This document shows, piece by piece, positions 16,239 through 23,720 of a stretch of 33,061 nucleotides of DNA (the stretch's first letter is position 1; the number at the start of each line of letters is the position of its first letter). The DNA comes from JBNRMW01 sp050309795 (GTDB lineage Bacteria > Bacillota_I > Bacilli_A > Erysipelotrichales > Erysipelotrichaceae). Below the pieces are notes generated by a model. That model saw nothing but the letters and a program-made list of their open reading frames with translations, was not told the DNA's origin and made no database searches. The stretch is taken from positions 1-33,061 of the forward strand of contig JBNRMW010000009.1 of NCBI GenBank assembly GCA_050309795.1, in the 5' to 3' direction. Position numbers and translations under genes: made by a program.

Positions 16239-17210
16239 ATGAAAAATCTTTTTAGAACACTCGTGTTGCTGATGGTAGCAGCACTACTATTTGGTTGTAC
16301 AACATCACAACCAGATCCTCAAACCCCAGATGCCGGTGGTGAAACCCCAACGGATACGATTAAAATGGCTTACACGACCCAAACCCTTGCGAATCCCTAC
16401 TTTGTTACGGTGATTGAAGGGTTAGAAGCCTACGCGGACGAAAAAAACATCGACTTGACCGTTACCGATGGAAAACAAGATTCTGCCGCACAAATATCTC
16501 AAATCGAAAACTTTATTGCCCAAAAGTTCGATGTCATTATTATTACACCGGTAAATGATAAAGCCCTAGAAGATGTCGTCAAACAAGCCAAAGAGGCAGG
16601 AATTGTCGTCATCGCAGCGAACCAAGACGTTCCTGGTTCAGACGGCTTTGTCACGATCCCTGAATACGCTTTAGGTAAATCCTTAGGCGATGTTACCGGC
16701 CAATACTTAGCCGAACATTTCGGCGACGAAGCCGTGGAAGTGGTGGTCTTTGATTATCCAGAAGTAGAAGCTATTATCGCTCGTGGCGATGGCATCCGTG
16801 ATGGCATCAAAGAATATGCACCAAATGCGGTCATCGTTCAAAGCATTTCTGCAAACACTCCAGAAAAAGGGGCAGCAGCAATGGAAACCGTGCTTCAAAC
16901 ACACCCGAATGTTCAAGCACTCGCTGGCGTTAACGACGCAGGAGTCCTTGGGGCTTACGAAGTTATTATGTCCGCAGGAAAAGATAGTGAAAAGTTCTAT
17001 GTCGGTGGAATGGACGCCACCCAACAAGCCTTAGAACTCATTAAACAAGACACCATCTTCAGAGCGACCATTGACATCAACCCGAAAGGTACTGGAAAAA
17101 TCCTCATTGACACCGCTTTGCAGGTGCTCAATAGTGGACCATTAAGCGAAGAAATCGCTATTCCATTAGTCCCAGTAACCATCGACAATGTTGATGACTT
17201 CCTTGAATAA
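16239..17210 (+). CDS. Sugar-binding lipoprotein of a CUT2 (ribose-type) ABC transporter
   Basis: A 323-residue extracellular substrate-binding protein of the Peripla_BP_4/RbsB type. The lipobox LFGC puts the acylated cysteine at C20, followed by a Pro/Thr-rich linker (22-40). The mature part shows the family's PYFVTVIEGLEAYADE, a DxxxQxxQIENFIAQ block, IIITPVND and, near the end, GMDATQQALELIKQD. It captures the sugar for the ATPase and permease encoded next. The family takes pentoses, hexoses and AI-2; the NanE and ROK neighbours point to N-acetylmannosamine or a related amino sugar. AAAGGAG at 16227-16233 supports the start. A 14-bp hairpin follows the stop. Confidence 0.9.
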   Translation: MKNLFRTLVLLMVAALLFGCTTSQPDPQTPDAGGETPTDTIKMAYTTQTLANPYFVTVIEGLEAYADEKNIDLTVTDGKQDSAAQISQIENFIAQKFDVIIITPVNDKALEDVVKQAKEAGIVVIAANQDVPGSDGFVTIPEYALGKSLGDVTGQYLAEHFGDEAVEVVVFDYPEVEAIIARGDGIRDGIKEYAPNAVIVQSISANTPEKGAAAMETVLQTHPNVQALAGVNDAGVLGAYEVIMSAGKDSEKFYVGGMDATQQALELIKQDTIFRATIDINPKGTGKILIDTALQVLNSGPLSEEIAIPLVPVTIDNVDDFLE

Positions 17211-17221
17211 AAATAAATAAC

Positions 17222-17253
17222 AAATATTGGAGACCACGGTCTCCAATATTTTC
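17222..17253 (+). terminator. Intra-operon hairpin after the binding-protein gene
   Basis: A perfect 14-bp inverted repeat, 17222-17235 with 17238-17251, with AC between the arms. Only a short TTTT follows, so it is better read as a partial terminator or mRNA-stabilising stem. Such a stem lets binding protein be made in excess over ATPase and permease. Confidence 0.7.
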
Positions 17254-17269
17254 CAAAAGAGGGTATCCC

Positions 17270-18763
17270 GTGAATTCAAAAACAGAAACCTTAATACAAT
17301 TACAAGGCTTAACCAAAGCCTATCATGGCAATGTCGTCCTAAACGATGTCTCCTTTGATCTCAAACTCGGCGAAATCCATGGCTTGATTGGTGAAAACGG
17401 GGCCGGAAAATCCACCCTAATTAAAATCATCAGCGGCGCCATCGAAGCCACCGCCGGCGACATCGTTTATAAAAACGAAAAAATAAAAATAACCAACCCC
17501 CATGACGCCATTGAAAAAGGCGTTGGGGTGGTCTATCAAGAATTTAATTTGTTTCCAAACCTAACCGTTTACGAAAACATTTTCTTTGGTCGCGAATTGA
17601 AGTTTAGTTCCGGTATTCTTGACCACAAACAAATGATTATTCAATCAAAAAAAATTATCAATCAACTCGGCTTTGACTTTGATGTTCTATTACCGGTTAA
17701 ACGTATTTCTACTGCCTATCAACAAATCGTTGAAATCGCAAAATGCATCAACCACGACATTGAACTCTTAATCATGGACGAACCTAGTGCTCCCTTAACT
17801 GAAAGTGAAGTCGAAGATCTCTTCAAGGTCGTCAAGACCCTCAACCAACAAGGGGTCACCGTGCTCTATATTTCCCATAAACTCAGTGAAATTCTCTACT
17901 TAACCGACCGTATTACCGTCTTAAGGGATGGTCAATACATCACCACCCTCAGCACCGCGGATACGTTTGAAAACGAATTAATCCGTTATATGGTTGGTCG
18001 GGAAATCGAAGATATTTATCCAGACAAAGTCCTTGGTGATGGCCAGGAAATACTAAGAGTCGAATCCTTGACGAGCCATCAAATCAAAGACGCCAGTTTT
18101 AGTTTACATCGAGGCGAGGTCTTAGGTTTTGGCGGATTGGTTGGTGCCGGACGAACCGAATTAGCGCGTCTAATCTTTGGGGCAGATAAGAAACAATCCG
18201 GCCATATTTATATCAACCAACAACTCGTCGACATTCAAACGCCCATGGACGGCATTAGCCAAGGTATTGGGTTAATTCCTGAAGATCGAAAACTCCATGG
18301 ACTCATCTTAAATAAGAGCATCTATTTCAACGCGCTTTTACCGTCGCTTCAAGACTATCTACGGAAACCATGGCCCATCATCGACTTTAAGAAGTCCCAA
18401 CAAGACATTTCAAATCTCTACGATTTACTCAATATTAAAGCGGTCGACCTCGACCAAAAAGTTCAGTACCTCTCCGGAGGCAATCAACAAAAAGTCGTTT
18501 TAGAAAAATGGCTACTCAAAGATTGCGACATCTTAATACTCGACGAACCAACGCGCGGGATTGATGTTGGGGCCAAGGAAGAAATCTATGAACTCATCAA
18601 AGATTTAGCATCCAAAGGAAAATCGATTATTTTGATTTCATCCGAAATGGGCGAACTCATTGGACTAAGCCACCGCATCCTGGTAATGCACCAAGGGCGC
18701 ATTACCGGCGAACTGTCTGGGGAACACATCACCCAGGAAGCCATTCTCAAATTAGCATCCTAA
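17270..18763 (+). CDS. Two-domain sugar ABC transporter ATPase (RbsA/MglA type)
   Basis: A 497-residue cytoplasmic ATPase with two fused nucleotide-binding domains. The first has Walker A GENGAGKS (41-48) and Walker B LLIMDEPS (167-173), with ISTAYQQ replacing the canonical signature. The second has the degenerate Walker A GLVGAGRTE (289-297), signature LSGGNQQ (401-407) and Walker B ILILDEPT. This asymmetry is normal for the CUT2 class. The start is GTG at 17270 with AAGAGGG a few bases upstream. It sits between binding protein and permease and completes the transporter. Confidence 0.93.
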   Translation: MNSKTETLIQLQGLTKAYHGNVVLNDVSFDLKLGEIHGLIGENGAGKSTLIKIISGAIEATAGDIVYKNEKIKITNPHDAIEKGVGVVYQEFNLFPNLTVYENIFFGRELKFSSGILDHKQMIIQSKKIINQLGFDFDVLLPVKRISTAYQQIVEIAKCINHDIELLIMDEPSAPLTESEVEDLFKVVKTLNQQGVTVLYISHKLSEILYLTDRITVLRDGQYITTLSTADTFENELIRYMVGREIEDIYPDKVLGDGQEILRVESLTSHQIKDASFSLHRGEVLGFGGLVGAGRTELARLIFGADKKQSGHIYINQQLVDIQTPMDGISQGIGLIPEDRKLHGLILNKSIYFNALLPSLQDYLRKPWPIIDFKKSQQDISNLYDLLNIKAVDLDQKVQYLSGGNQQKVVLEKWLLKDCDILILDEPTRGIDVGAKEEIYELIKDLASKGKSIILISSEMGELIGLSHRILVMHQGRITGELSGEHITQEAILKLAS

Positions 18764-18773
18764 AGGGGTATTT

Positions 18774-19715
18774 ATGCAACATTTTAATTTAAAAGAAAGT
18801 CTAGGCAAATATGCGATATATTTTGTCTTACTGTTATTAATTGTTTACTTTTCATTTACAACTGACGTCTTTTTTACGTCAACCAACATCATCAATGTCT
18901 TACGTCAAGTATCCGTCATCGGAATTGTTGCGGTGGGGATGTCGTTTGTTATTTTAACGGGTGGAATTGATTTATCCATCGGGGGCGTCATTGCCTGTTC
19001 TGGGGTAATTTGTTCCAAGCTCATGCTTGCGGGTTGGAATCCATTGTTCGCGATTTTAGCGACCTTGGGTTTTGCTTGTGTGGTTGGGATTGTTAATGCC
19101 TTTTTCTCCCATGAGTTTAAATTGAATCCAATGATCGTCACCTTAGCCACTTTACAAATTTTAAAAGGCATTTCCTATATTACTACCAAGGGAATCCCGG
19201 TCTATGGCTTTACCGAGAAATTTAAAATCATTGGTCAAGGCTATTTGGGCTTTGTACCGATTCCCGTTATTATTATGTTTTTCTTTTTCTTTGTTGGCTA
19301 TTTCATTTTGAAATATACCAAATTTGGCCAAAGTGTATACGGTATTGGTGGTAACGAAGAAGCGGTCCGCTTAACCGGTATCGACATTCGCAATGTCAAG
19401 TACCGCGTCTACATCCTATGTAGTGTCTTAGCCGCCATTGCTGGGATTGTCTTACTCTCCCGGGTCAACAATGCCCAACCTCAAGCTGGAACCGGTTATG
19501 AAATGGATGTTATTACTGGTGTTGTCTTAGGTGGTGTCAGTATGTCCGGTGGGGAAGGAAAAATCACCGGTGTCTTTGCGGGGATCTTAGTCATGGCCGT
19601 TTTAGGTAATGGTATGTTAATGATGGGCATTAGCGAATACTTCCAGTGGGTCGTCAAAGGTTTAGTCATGTTGTTGGCTATCTCCTACGACAAAATCATT
19701 AAGAGAGGGAATTAG
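18774..19715 (+). CDS. Sugar ABC transporter permease (RbsC type)
   Basis: A 313-residue inner-membrane permease of the BPD_transp_2 family with about 8-10 hydrophobic segments. Family hallmarks visible are ILTGGIDLSIGG, FGQSVYGIGGNEEAVRLTGID and the late VLGGVSMSGGEGKI loop. Only one permease gene is present, so the channel is presumably a homodimer. AAAGGGG lies just before the ATG and 10 bases separate it from the ATPase gene. Confidence 0.92.
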   Translation: MQHFNLKESLGKYAIYFVLLLLIVYFSFTTDVFFTSTNIINVLRQVSVIGIVAVGMSFVILTGGIDLSIGGVIACSGVICSKLMLAGWNPLFAILATLGFACVVGIVNAFFSHEFKLNPMIVTLATLQILKGISYITTKGIPVYGFTEKFKIIGQGYLGFVPIPVIIMFFFFFVGYFILKYTKFGQSVYGIGGNEEAVRLTGIDIRNVKYRVYILCSVLAAIAGIVLLSRVNNAQPQAGTGYEMDVITGVVLGGVSMSGGEGKITGVFAGILVMAVLGNGMLMMGISEYFQWVVKGLVMLLAISYDKIIKRGN

Positions 19716-19720
19716 AAAAA

Positions 19721-20431
19721 ATGAATAAAAAATTGAAACGAGGACTGGTGGTCTCCTGTCAAGCCACCCCTGAAGAACCAATGTTTGGATCCGATATAAT
19801 GGCTAGGATGGCTATTGCTGCCCAACAAGGCGGTGCTGTAGCCGTTCGGGTGAACACCTATCCCGACTTGGTTGCGGTGCGCCAAGCCGTCGATATCCCT
19901 ATTCTAGGCCTTATTAAAAGCACCTATGACGGATATTATCCCTACATTACGCCAACCATGAAAGAAGTTGACCTCGTCGTCAAGTCTGGGGCTGAAATCG
20001 TCTGTATCGATGCTACCAAGTATCCCCGACCAGATGGCCGTTCTTTAGAACAATTCGTCGCCAATATTCGTGAAAAACATCCAGCAGTAGAAATCTTAGC
20101 CGATGTCTCGACGGTGGAAGAAGGACTCTATGCCCAACAATTAGGGGTCGACTATGTCGCAACCACGCTGGTGGGCTATACACCGGATACCATTGATAAA
20201 ACCGCTGAAGTCATTCAAGAGTTCCGGGAACCAAATTTTGAAATCATTGAACAACTCGTCAAGGTTGTCGACATCCCCGTGCTTGCGGAAGGGCGTTTCT
20301 GGGACAGCGGCAATGCCATTAAGGCCCTTCAAAAAGGGGCGCACGCCGTCGCCATTGGGGCGGGCATCACCCGTCCTCAAATCATTACGAAGAAAATCGT
20401 TGATGCGATTAATGAAAGTGATCTTCTATGA
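19721..20431 (+). CDS. nanE: NanE, N-acetylmannosamine-6-phosphate 2-epimerase
   Basis: A TIM-barrel epimerase converting ManNAc-6-P to GlcNAc-6-P. The 236 residues fit the family. Visible are the N-terminal GLVVSCQATPEEPMFGS, R43, the catalytic K66 in LGLIKSTYDG, ITPTMKEVD (76-84), IDATKYPRP (96-104), D128 in ADVST, TTLVGYT (148-154), AEGR with E190, and the phosphate-site GAGITRP (213-219). It lies six bases after the permease and overlaps the ROK kinase by ATGA. Its product enters glycolysis through NagA and NagB, which must be elsewhere. No nanA lyase is in the operon. Confidence 0.94.
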   Translation: MNKKLKRGLVVSCQATPEEPMFGSDIMARMAIAAQQGGAVAVRVNTYPDLVAVRQAVDIPILGLIKSTYDGYYPYITPTMKEVDLVVKSGAEIVCIDATKYPRPDGRSLEQFVANIREKHPAVEILADVSTVEEGLYAQQLGVDYVATTLVGYTPDTIDKTAEVIQEFREPNFEIIEQLVKVVDIPVLAEGRFWDSGNAIKALQKGAHAVAIGAGITRPQIITKKIVDAINESDLL

Positions 20432-21336
20432 AAAAAGTCATTGGCATTGACATCGGTGCCACCAAAACCATTGGTGCCATCATCGATCAGCAAGGGGAAA
20501 TTGTAAAAGAAATCCGTATTGAAACCAACGCATCCCTTGGTCCCGAAAACCTCATGAACTCGATCTCATCGATTATTAGTCAGCTTTTAAAGGTGGAAAA
20601 GAAAATTTCTGCGATTGGGATTGGTGCGGCAGGTCGCATCGATATTGAAACCGGAAAAGTCTTCTTTGCCAGTGATAATTTACCAGGTTGGATGGGACAA
20701 GATATTAAACAACCGATCGAAGCTCAATTCAACATTCCCACCTTCGTGGATAACGACTGTAATGTCGCAGGCCTCGGAGAACAATGGCTTGGTTCTGCTC
20801 GGAAGGCTCAATCGTATGTTAGTCTCTCTTTAGGGACCGGCGTGGGTGCTGCCGTTTTCGTGAATGGTAAACTCTTACATGGGGCGCACCACAGTGGGGC
20901 GGAACTTGGACATATGATCATCCATCCCAATGGCCGTCCCTGTAACTGCGGCTTAAAAGGATGTTTAGAACAATATTGTTCCGGTCCTTCCTTAGTCAAA
21001 GCGTATCAACAAATAAGTCAGAAACAAGTAGCAGATGGCTATGCTTTCTTTGAGCTTGTGAAACAAGGAGACTTGTTTGCGAAACATGTCTTGGAAGAGT
21101 TTGTAAACAACCTAGCAACCGCTTGTTTGTCGCTGTTTAATATTTATGATCCAGAACTCATTGTATTGAGTGGGGGCTTAATTGATACCAGAGACTTATG
21201 GTGGTCTGATTTTATGAATATTATTTCAAAATCCAAACTCAACGACTTGTTTAAACTCGTTGTCTATCCCGCGCAACTTGGTTCGAAGGCGGCGTTATAT
21301 GGGGCTGCCTATTTGGCATTTCAAAATCTCGACTAG
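20428..21336 (+). CDS. nanK: ROK-family sugar kinase, probable N-acetylmannosamine kinase
   Basis: A 302-residue ROK kinase. The ATP loop is DIGATKTIGAI (8-18), the catalytic aspartate is D110 in DNDCN, and the second phosphate loop is SLGTGVGAAV (134-143). The zinc site is formed by H162 with C172, C174 and C179 in CNCGLKGC. ROK proteins include glucokinase, GlcNAc kinase and ManNAc kinase. Translational coupling to nanE (ATGA) makes ManNAc the likely substrate, giving the ManNAc-6-P that NanE uses. There is no N-terminal DNA-binding domain, so it is an enzyme and not a ROK repressor. It is the last gene of the operon and a terminator follows. Confidence 0.88.
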   Translation: MKKVIGIDIGATKTIGAIIDQQGEIVKEIRIETNASLGPENLMNSISSIISQLLKVEKKISAIGIGAAGRIDIETGKVFFASDNLPGWMGQDIKQPIEAQFNIPTFVDNDCNVAGLGEQWLGSARKAQSYVSLSLGTGVGAAVFVNGKLLHGAHHSGAELGHMIIHPNGRPCNCGLKGCLEQYCSGPSLVKAYQQISQKQVADGYAFFELVKQGDLFAKHVLEEFVNNLATACLSLFNIYDPELIVLSGGLIDTRDLWWSDFMNIISKSKLNDLFKLVVYPAQLGSKAALYGAAYLAFQNLD

Positions 21337-21381
21337 GGGAGATATAATCTTTAGCTCTATAAAAACACATTACAATTCAAG

Positions 21382-21402
21382 AAGGAGAGAAATCTCCTTT
21401 TT
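21382..21402 (+). terminator. Terminator of the nanE-ROK operon
   Basis: Stem AAGGAGA (21382-21388) and TCTCCTT (21393-21399) around a GAAA tetraloop, running into a T-rich tail at 21398-21406. It lies about 45 bases past the kinase stop. Confidence 0.85.
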
Positions 21403-21468
21403 ATTTTGGGCGTAGAGCCCTCTAACAATTATTATGTCAAGCATCTGAAAAATAAAATAAATATTTTG

Positions 21469-21474
21469 TATAAT
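21469..21474 (+). promoter_or_regulatory. -10 element of the small XRE regulator
   Basis: A consensus TATAAT with no convincing -35. Transcription would begin near 21481, right at the ribosome binding site, giving a 5' leader of only about a dozen bases. Confidence 0.5.
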
Positions 21475-21493
21475 GTAATTGGAGGTACAGAAA

Positions 21494-21808
21494 ATGATTG
21501 GTGAAAATATAAAAAAGTTTCGAAAACTAGCAAATCTAACTCAAGCCCAACTCGGTCAGCTTCTCGGTTACGATCAATTGACAATCGCTAAAATTGAACA
21601 TAATGAACAATCCTTAAGCGTAAGTAAAGCAAAAGAACTCTGTGCTATTTTAGGGTGTCGTTTACCGGACCTCGTTAACGGATATACTGAAAATCGACTT
21701 AAAATATCCTATCAAAATCTCAATCTAAGTAAAGAAGCCTTTCAAGATATCGCCAAATTGAATCAAATGGCTTTGAACCTAAAAGAAATGAAGTCGATGA
21801 TTAAGTAG
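21494..21808 (+). CDS. Small XRE-family helix-turn-helix regulator
   Basis: A 104-residue protein with an HTH_3 domain at about 5-60 (IKKFRKLANLTQAQLGQLLG, then IAKIEHNEQSLSV) and a short C-terminal helical tail of unknown role. I start it at the ATG at 21494 because GGAGGT at 21481-21486 is ideally placed. The in-frame TTG at 21479 overlaps that ribosome binding site and is unlikely. It stands alone between two terminators, with no toxin-like partner beside it, so an antitoxin role is not supported. Its target is unknown; the neighbouring nan-type operon or mraZ cluster are possible but unproven. Confidence 0.8.
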   Translation: MIGENIKKFRKLANLTQAQLGQLLGYDQLTIAKIEHNEQSLSVSKAKELCAILGCRLPDLVNGYTENRLKISYQNLNLSKEAFQDIAKLNQMALNLKEMKSMIK

Positions 21809-21903
21809 GCATCTAGTCACAGGAATATACCTTTTTTGAGGGGCGAAATTAGTAATTGATCAATAATTTCCCTTCGGCTTTTTAGCACAACAAATGTTCA
21901 ATT

Positions 21904-21951
21904 AAGAACCACGGATAGAAGTTTTTTCTTCAATTGGTGGTTCTTTTTTTG
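21904..21951 (+). terminator. Terminator after the XRE gene
   Basis: Stem AAGAACCAC (21904-21912) with GTGGTTCTT (21937-21945), an inner GAAG/CTTC pairing, and a run of T to 21950. A weaker imperfect hairpin ending in TTTTT lies upstream at about 21840-21883. Both fall in the 254-base gap before mraZ. Confidence 0.8.
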
Positions 21952-22008
21952 ATATCCAAATGTTTTTTTTATTTTTTTGTGTTATTCGCTATACTTTTTA
22001 ACTTCTTT

Positions 22009-22017
22009 TGCTATAAT
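22009..22017 (+). promoter_or_regulatory. Extended -10 promoter of the dcw cluster
   Basis: TG at 22009-22010, C, then TATAAT at 22012-22017, with no good -35 at the right distance. The expected start of transcription (about 22024) falls inside the first MraZ-type box. Confidence 0.75.
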
Positions 22018-22052
22018 AGTGGTAGAAAGTGGTTGTTAGTGGTAGAAAGTGG
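22017..22052 (+). promoter_or_regulatory. Two MraZ-type boxes (16-bp direct repeat, 20-bp period)
   Basis: TAGTGGTAGAAAGTGG occurs at 22017-22032 and again, identical, at 22037-22052. Each contains AAAGTGG (22026-22032 and 22046-22052), the kind of box reported for MraZ autoregulation in mollicutes. The repeats cover the transcription start, and the second runs into the mraZ ribosome binding site (GGGTGAG, 22051-22057), so MraZ binding should repress the cluster. Confidence 0.75.
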
Positions 22053-22062
22053 GTGAGTAATA

Positions 22063-22494
22063 ATGTTTATAGGCGAATTTCAACACAATTTAGACGCTAA
22101 AGGACGCATCATCGTTCCAGCGAAACTCCGTGACGAATTAGGCGCTTCTTTCGTTATTGCTAAAGGCTTTGATGGCTGTCTCGATTTCTGGACCTTGCCG
22201 GCCTGGGAACACCGACTCCAACAAATCCGTCAAATCCCTCAAACCACCAGCGAAGCCCGAAAATTTGTTCGGGGCTTAACCGCTAAAGCGACCCATGTCG
22301 AAGTCGACAAGCAAGGTAGGGTACTTGTTCCAAGCAACCTCATGAGTGAGGCTGGACTGGAAAAAAACTGCGTGATTATTGGCGCATCCGACCATGTCGA
22401 ACTATGGGATCAAGAACGTTGGGATCAGTACTACTCCGATGCGAGTGAATCCTTCGAAGAGGTGGCCGAACACCTCACGGAATATCTCATCTAA
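22063..22494 (+). CDS. mraZ: MraZ transcriptional regulator
   Basis: A 143-residue DNA-binding protein made of two SpoVT/AbrB-like repeats. Each has the DxxGR hallmark: DAKGRIIVPAKLR (11-23) and DKQGRVLVPSNL (82-93). MraZ forms ring oligomers that bind direct repeats upstream of its own gene and control the division and wall cluster. It is the first gene of the cluster, and its stop overlaps the rsmH start (TAATG). Confidence 0.96.
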   Translation: MFIGEFQHNLDAKGRIIVPAKLRDELGASFVIAKGFDGCLDFWTLPAWEHRLQQIRQIPQTTSEARKFVRGLTAKATHVEVDKQGRVLVPSNLMSEAGLEKNCVIIGASDHVELWDQERWDQYYSDASESFEEVAEHLTEYLI

Positions 22495-23429
22495 TGGAAC
22501 ATATTCCAATACTGCTCCAAGAAACCATCGACGGCTTAGCGATCAAGCCCGAAGGCATCTATGTCGATGCGACCTTAGGAAGAGGGGGCCACAGTCTCGA
22601 AATAATCAAACGCTTAACCAAGGGACATCTCTACAGCTTTGATTTAGACCATCAGGCTATTGAAACAGTGCTAGAAGGACCGTTGAGTACCTATGAGAAC
22701 TTTACCCCCATCCAAGGCAATTACGCCCAATTACGCGAAAAATTAGTTGCCCATGGGGTGCGTCAAGTCGATGGCGTGCTCTTTGACCTAGGCGTTTCCT
22801 CGCCACAATTCGATGATCCCAAACGAGGATTTAGCTACCGCTTCGATGCACGGTTAGATATGCGTATGGATCAACAACAAGAAATCGATGCGTATACCAT
22901 CGTCAATACCTATACCCAACAAGAACTTGCCCGAATTCTTTGGCAATACGGGGAAGAACCTTTTTCCAAAAAGATTGCTCAAGCCATTGTCAACAACCGA
23001 CCAATCACAACAACCTTTGAATTGGTTGATGTCATCAAAAGCGTTCTACCCCAAAAAGTCTTAAGAAAAAAGGGCCATCCCGCGAAACAAAGTTTCCAAG
23101 CCCTACGCATGGAGGTCAACCAGGAATTAACCAGCCTCCAACAAGCTCTAGAACAAGCGAGCGCCATGCTCAAACCCGGTGGACGCTTAGTCGTGATTAC
23201 CTTCCATTCCTTGGAAGACCGTTTAGTTAAACAATACTTTAACGCTTTATCGACGCCACCTAAGGTCAATAAACGATTACCAATGATTGAAGAAGTTTTA
23301 GTTCACTTTACCCATTTAACTAAAAAAGTACTCGTACCAAGCCCAGAAGAAATAGCTGAAAATCCGCGCGCAGCCAGTGCTAAGTGTCGGATATTACATA
23401 AAAAGGAGATACGCCATGGCAACCATTAA
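22494..23429 (+). CDS. rsmH: RsmH (MraW), 16S rRNA m4C1402 methyltransferase
   Basis: A 311-residue SAM-dependent enzyme that methylates N4 of C1402 in 16S rRNA at the decoding site. SAM loop VDATLGRGGHS is at 24-34; LFDLGVSSPQFD is at 96-107, then RGFSYRFDARLDMRMD. KKGHPAKQSFQALRMEVN and VITFHSLEDRLVK mark the C-terminal part. It begins one base inside the mraZ stop, and its last 14 bases overlap ftsL. Confidence 0.96.
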   Translation: MEHIPILLQETIDGLAIKPEGIYVDATLGRGGHSLEIIKRLTKGHLYSFDLDHQAIETVLEGPLSTYENFTPIQGNYAQLREKLVAHGVRQVDGVLFDLGVSSPQFDDPKRGFSYRFDARLDMRMDQQQEIDAYTIVNTYTQQELARILWQYGEEPFSKKIAQAIVNNRPITTTFELVDVIKSVLPQKVLRKKGHPAKQSFQALRMEVNQELTSLQQALEQASAMLKPGGRLVVITFHSLEDRLVKQYFNALSTPPKVNKRLPMIEEVLVHFTHLTKKVLVPSPEEIAENPRAASAKCRILHKKEIRHGNH

Positions 23430-23718
23430 GTACATCAGAAAACGCCGCACCAACCCATTTTTGAAATTGGCCCTCACCATCTTTATTCTTGCTTTAATCA
23501 TCTCCGTTGCGGATAGTATCTTTGTTCGTGGGGATGCGGTGGCCGTTCAAGTTGAAATACAACGGACCCAAGCTCGTATTAAAGCCATGAACATTGAAAA
23601 CGAAGCCTTAGCTGTTGAAATTGAAGAACTCACAACCTATCAACGGGTCAGCCAAATCGCCAACGAAGCCGGCTTAGATCGTAACCTCGCCAACCACGTG
23701 GCCATCGACGGCAACTAA
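23416..23718 (+). CDS. ftsL: FtsL-like divisome protein
   Basis: A 100-residue bitopic membrane protein. It has a basic cytoplasmic tail (MATIKYIRKRRTN), one transmembrane segment (about 16-35) and an extracytoplasmic coiled coil (about 40-85). Sequence is weakly conserved in this family, so the call rests on topology and on position between rsmH and the penicillin-binding protein gene, where FtsL is standard. FtsL works with DivIC and the septal transpeptidase. The start at 23416 is fixed by AAAAGGAGA at 23401-23408 inside the rsmH end; a longer in-frame start is less likely. Confidence 0.82.
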   Translation: MATIKYIRKRRTNPFLKLALTIFILALIISVADSIFVRGDAVAVQVEIQRTQARIKAMNIENEALAVEIEELTTYQRVSQIANEAGLDRNLANHVAIDGN

Positions 23719-23720
23719 TC

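Noticed and set aside
21408..21420. GGGC-GTAGA-GCCC hairpin after the ROK operon
   Set aside because: Only four base pairs and no T-run; the stem at 21382-21399 already explains termination.
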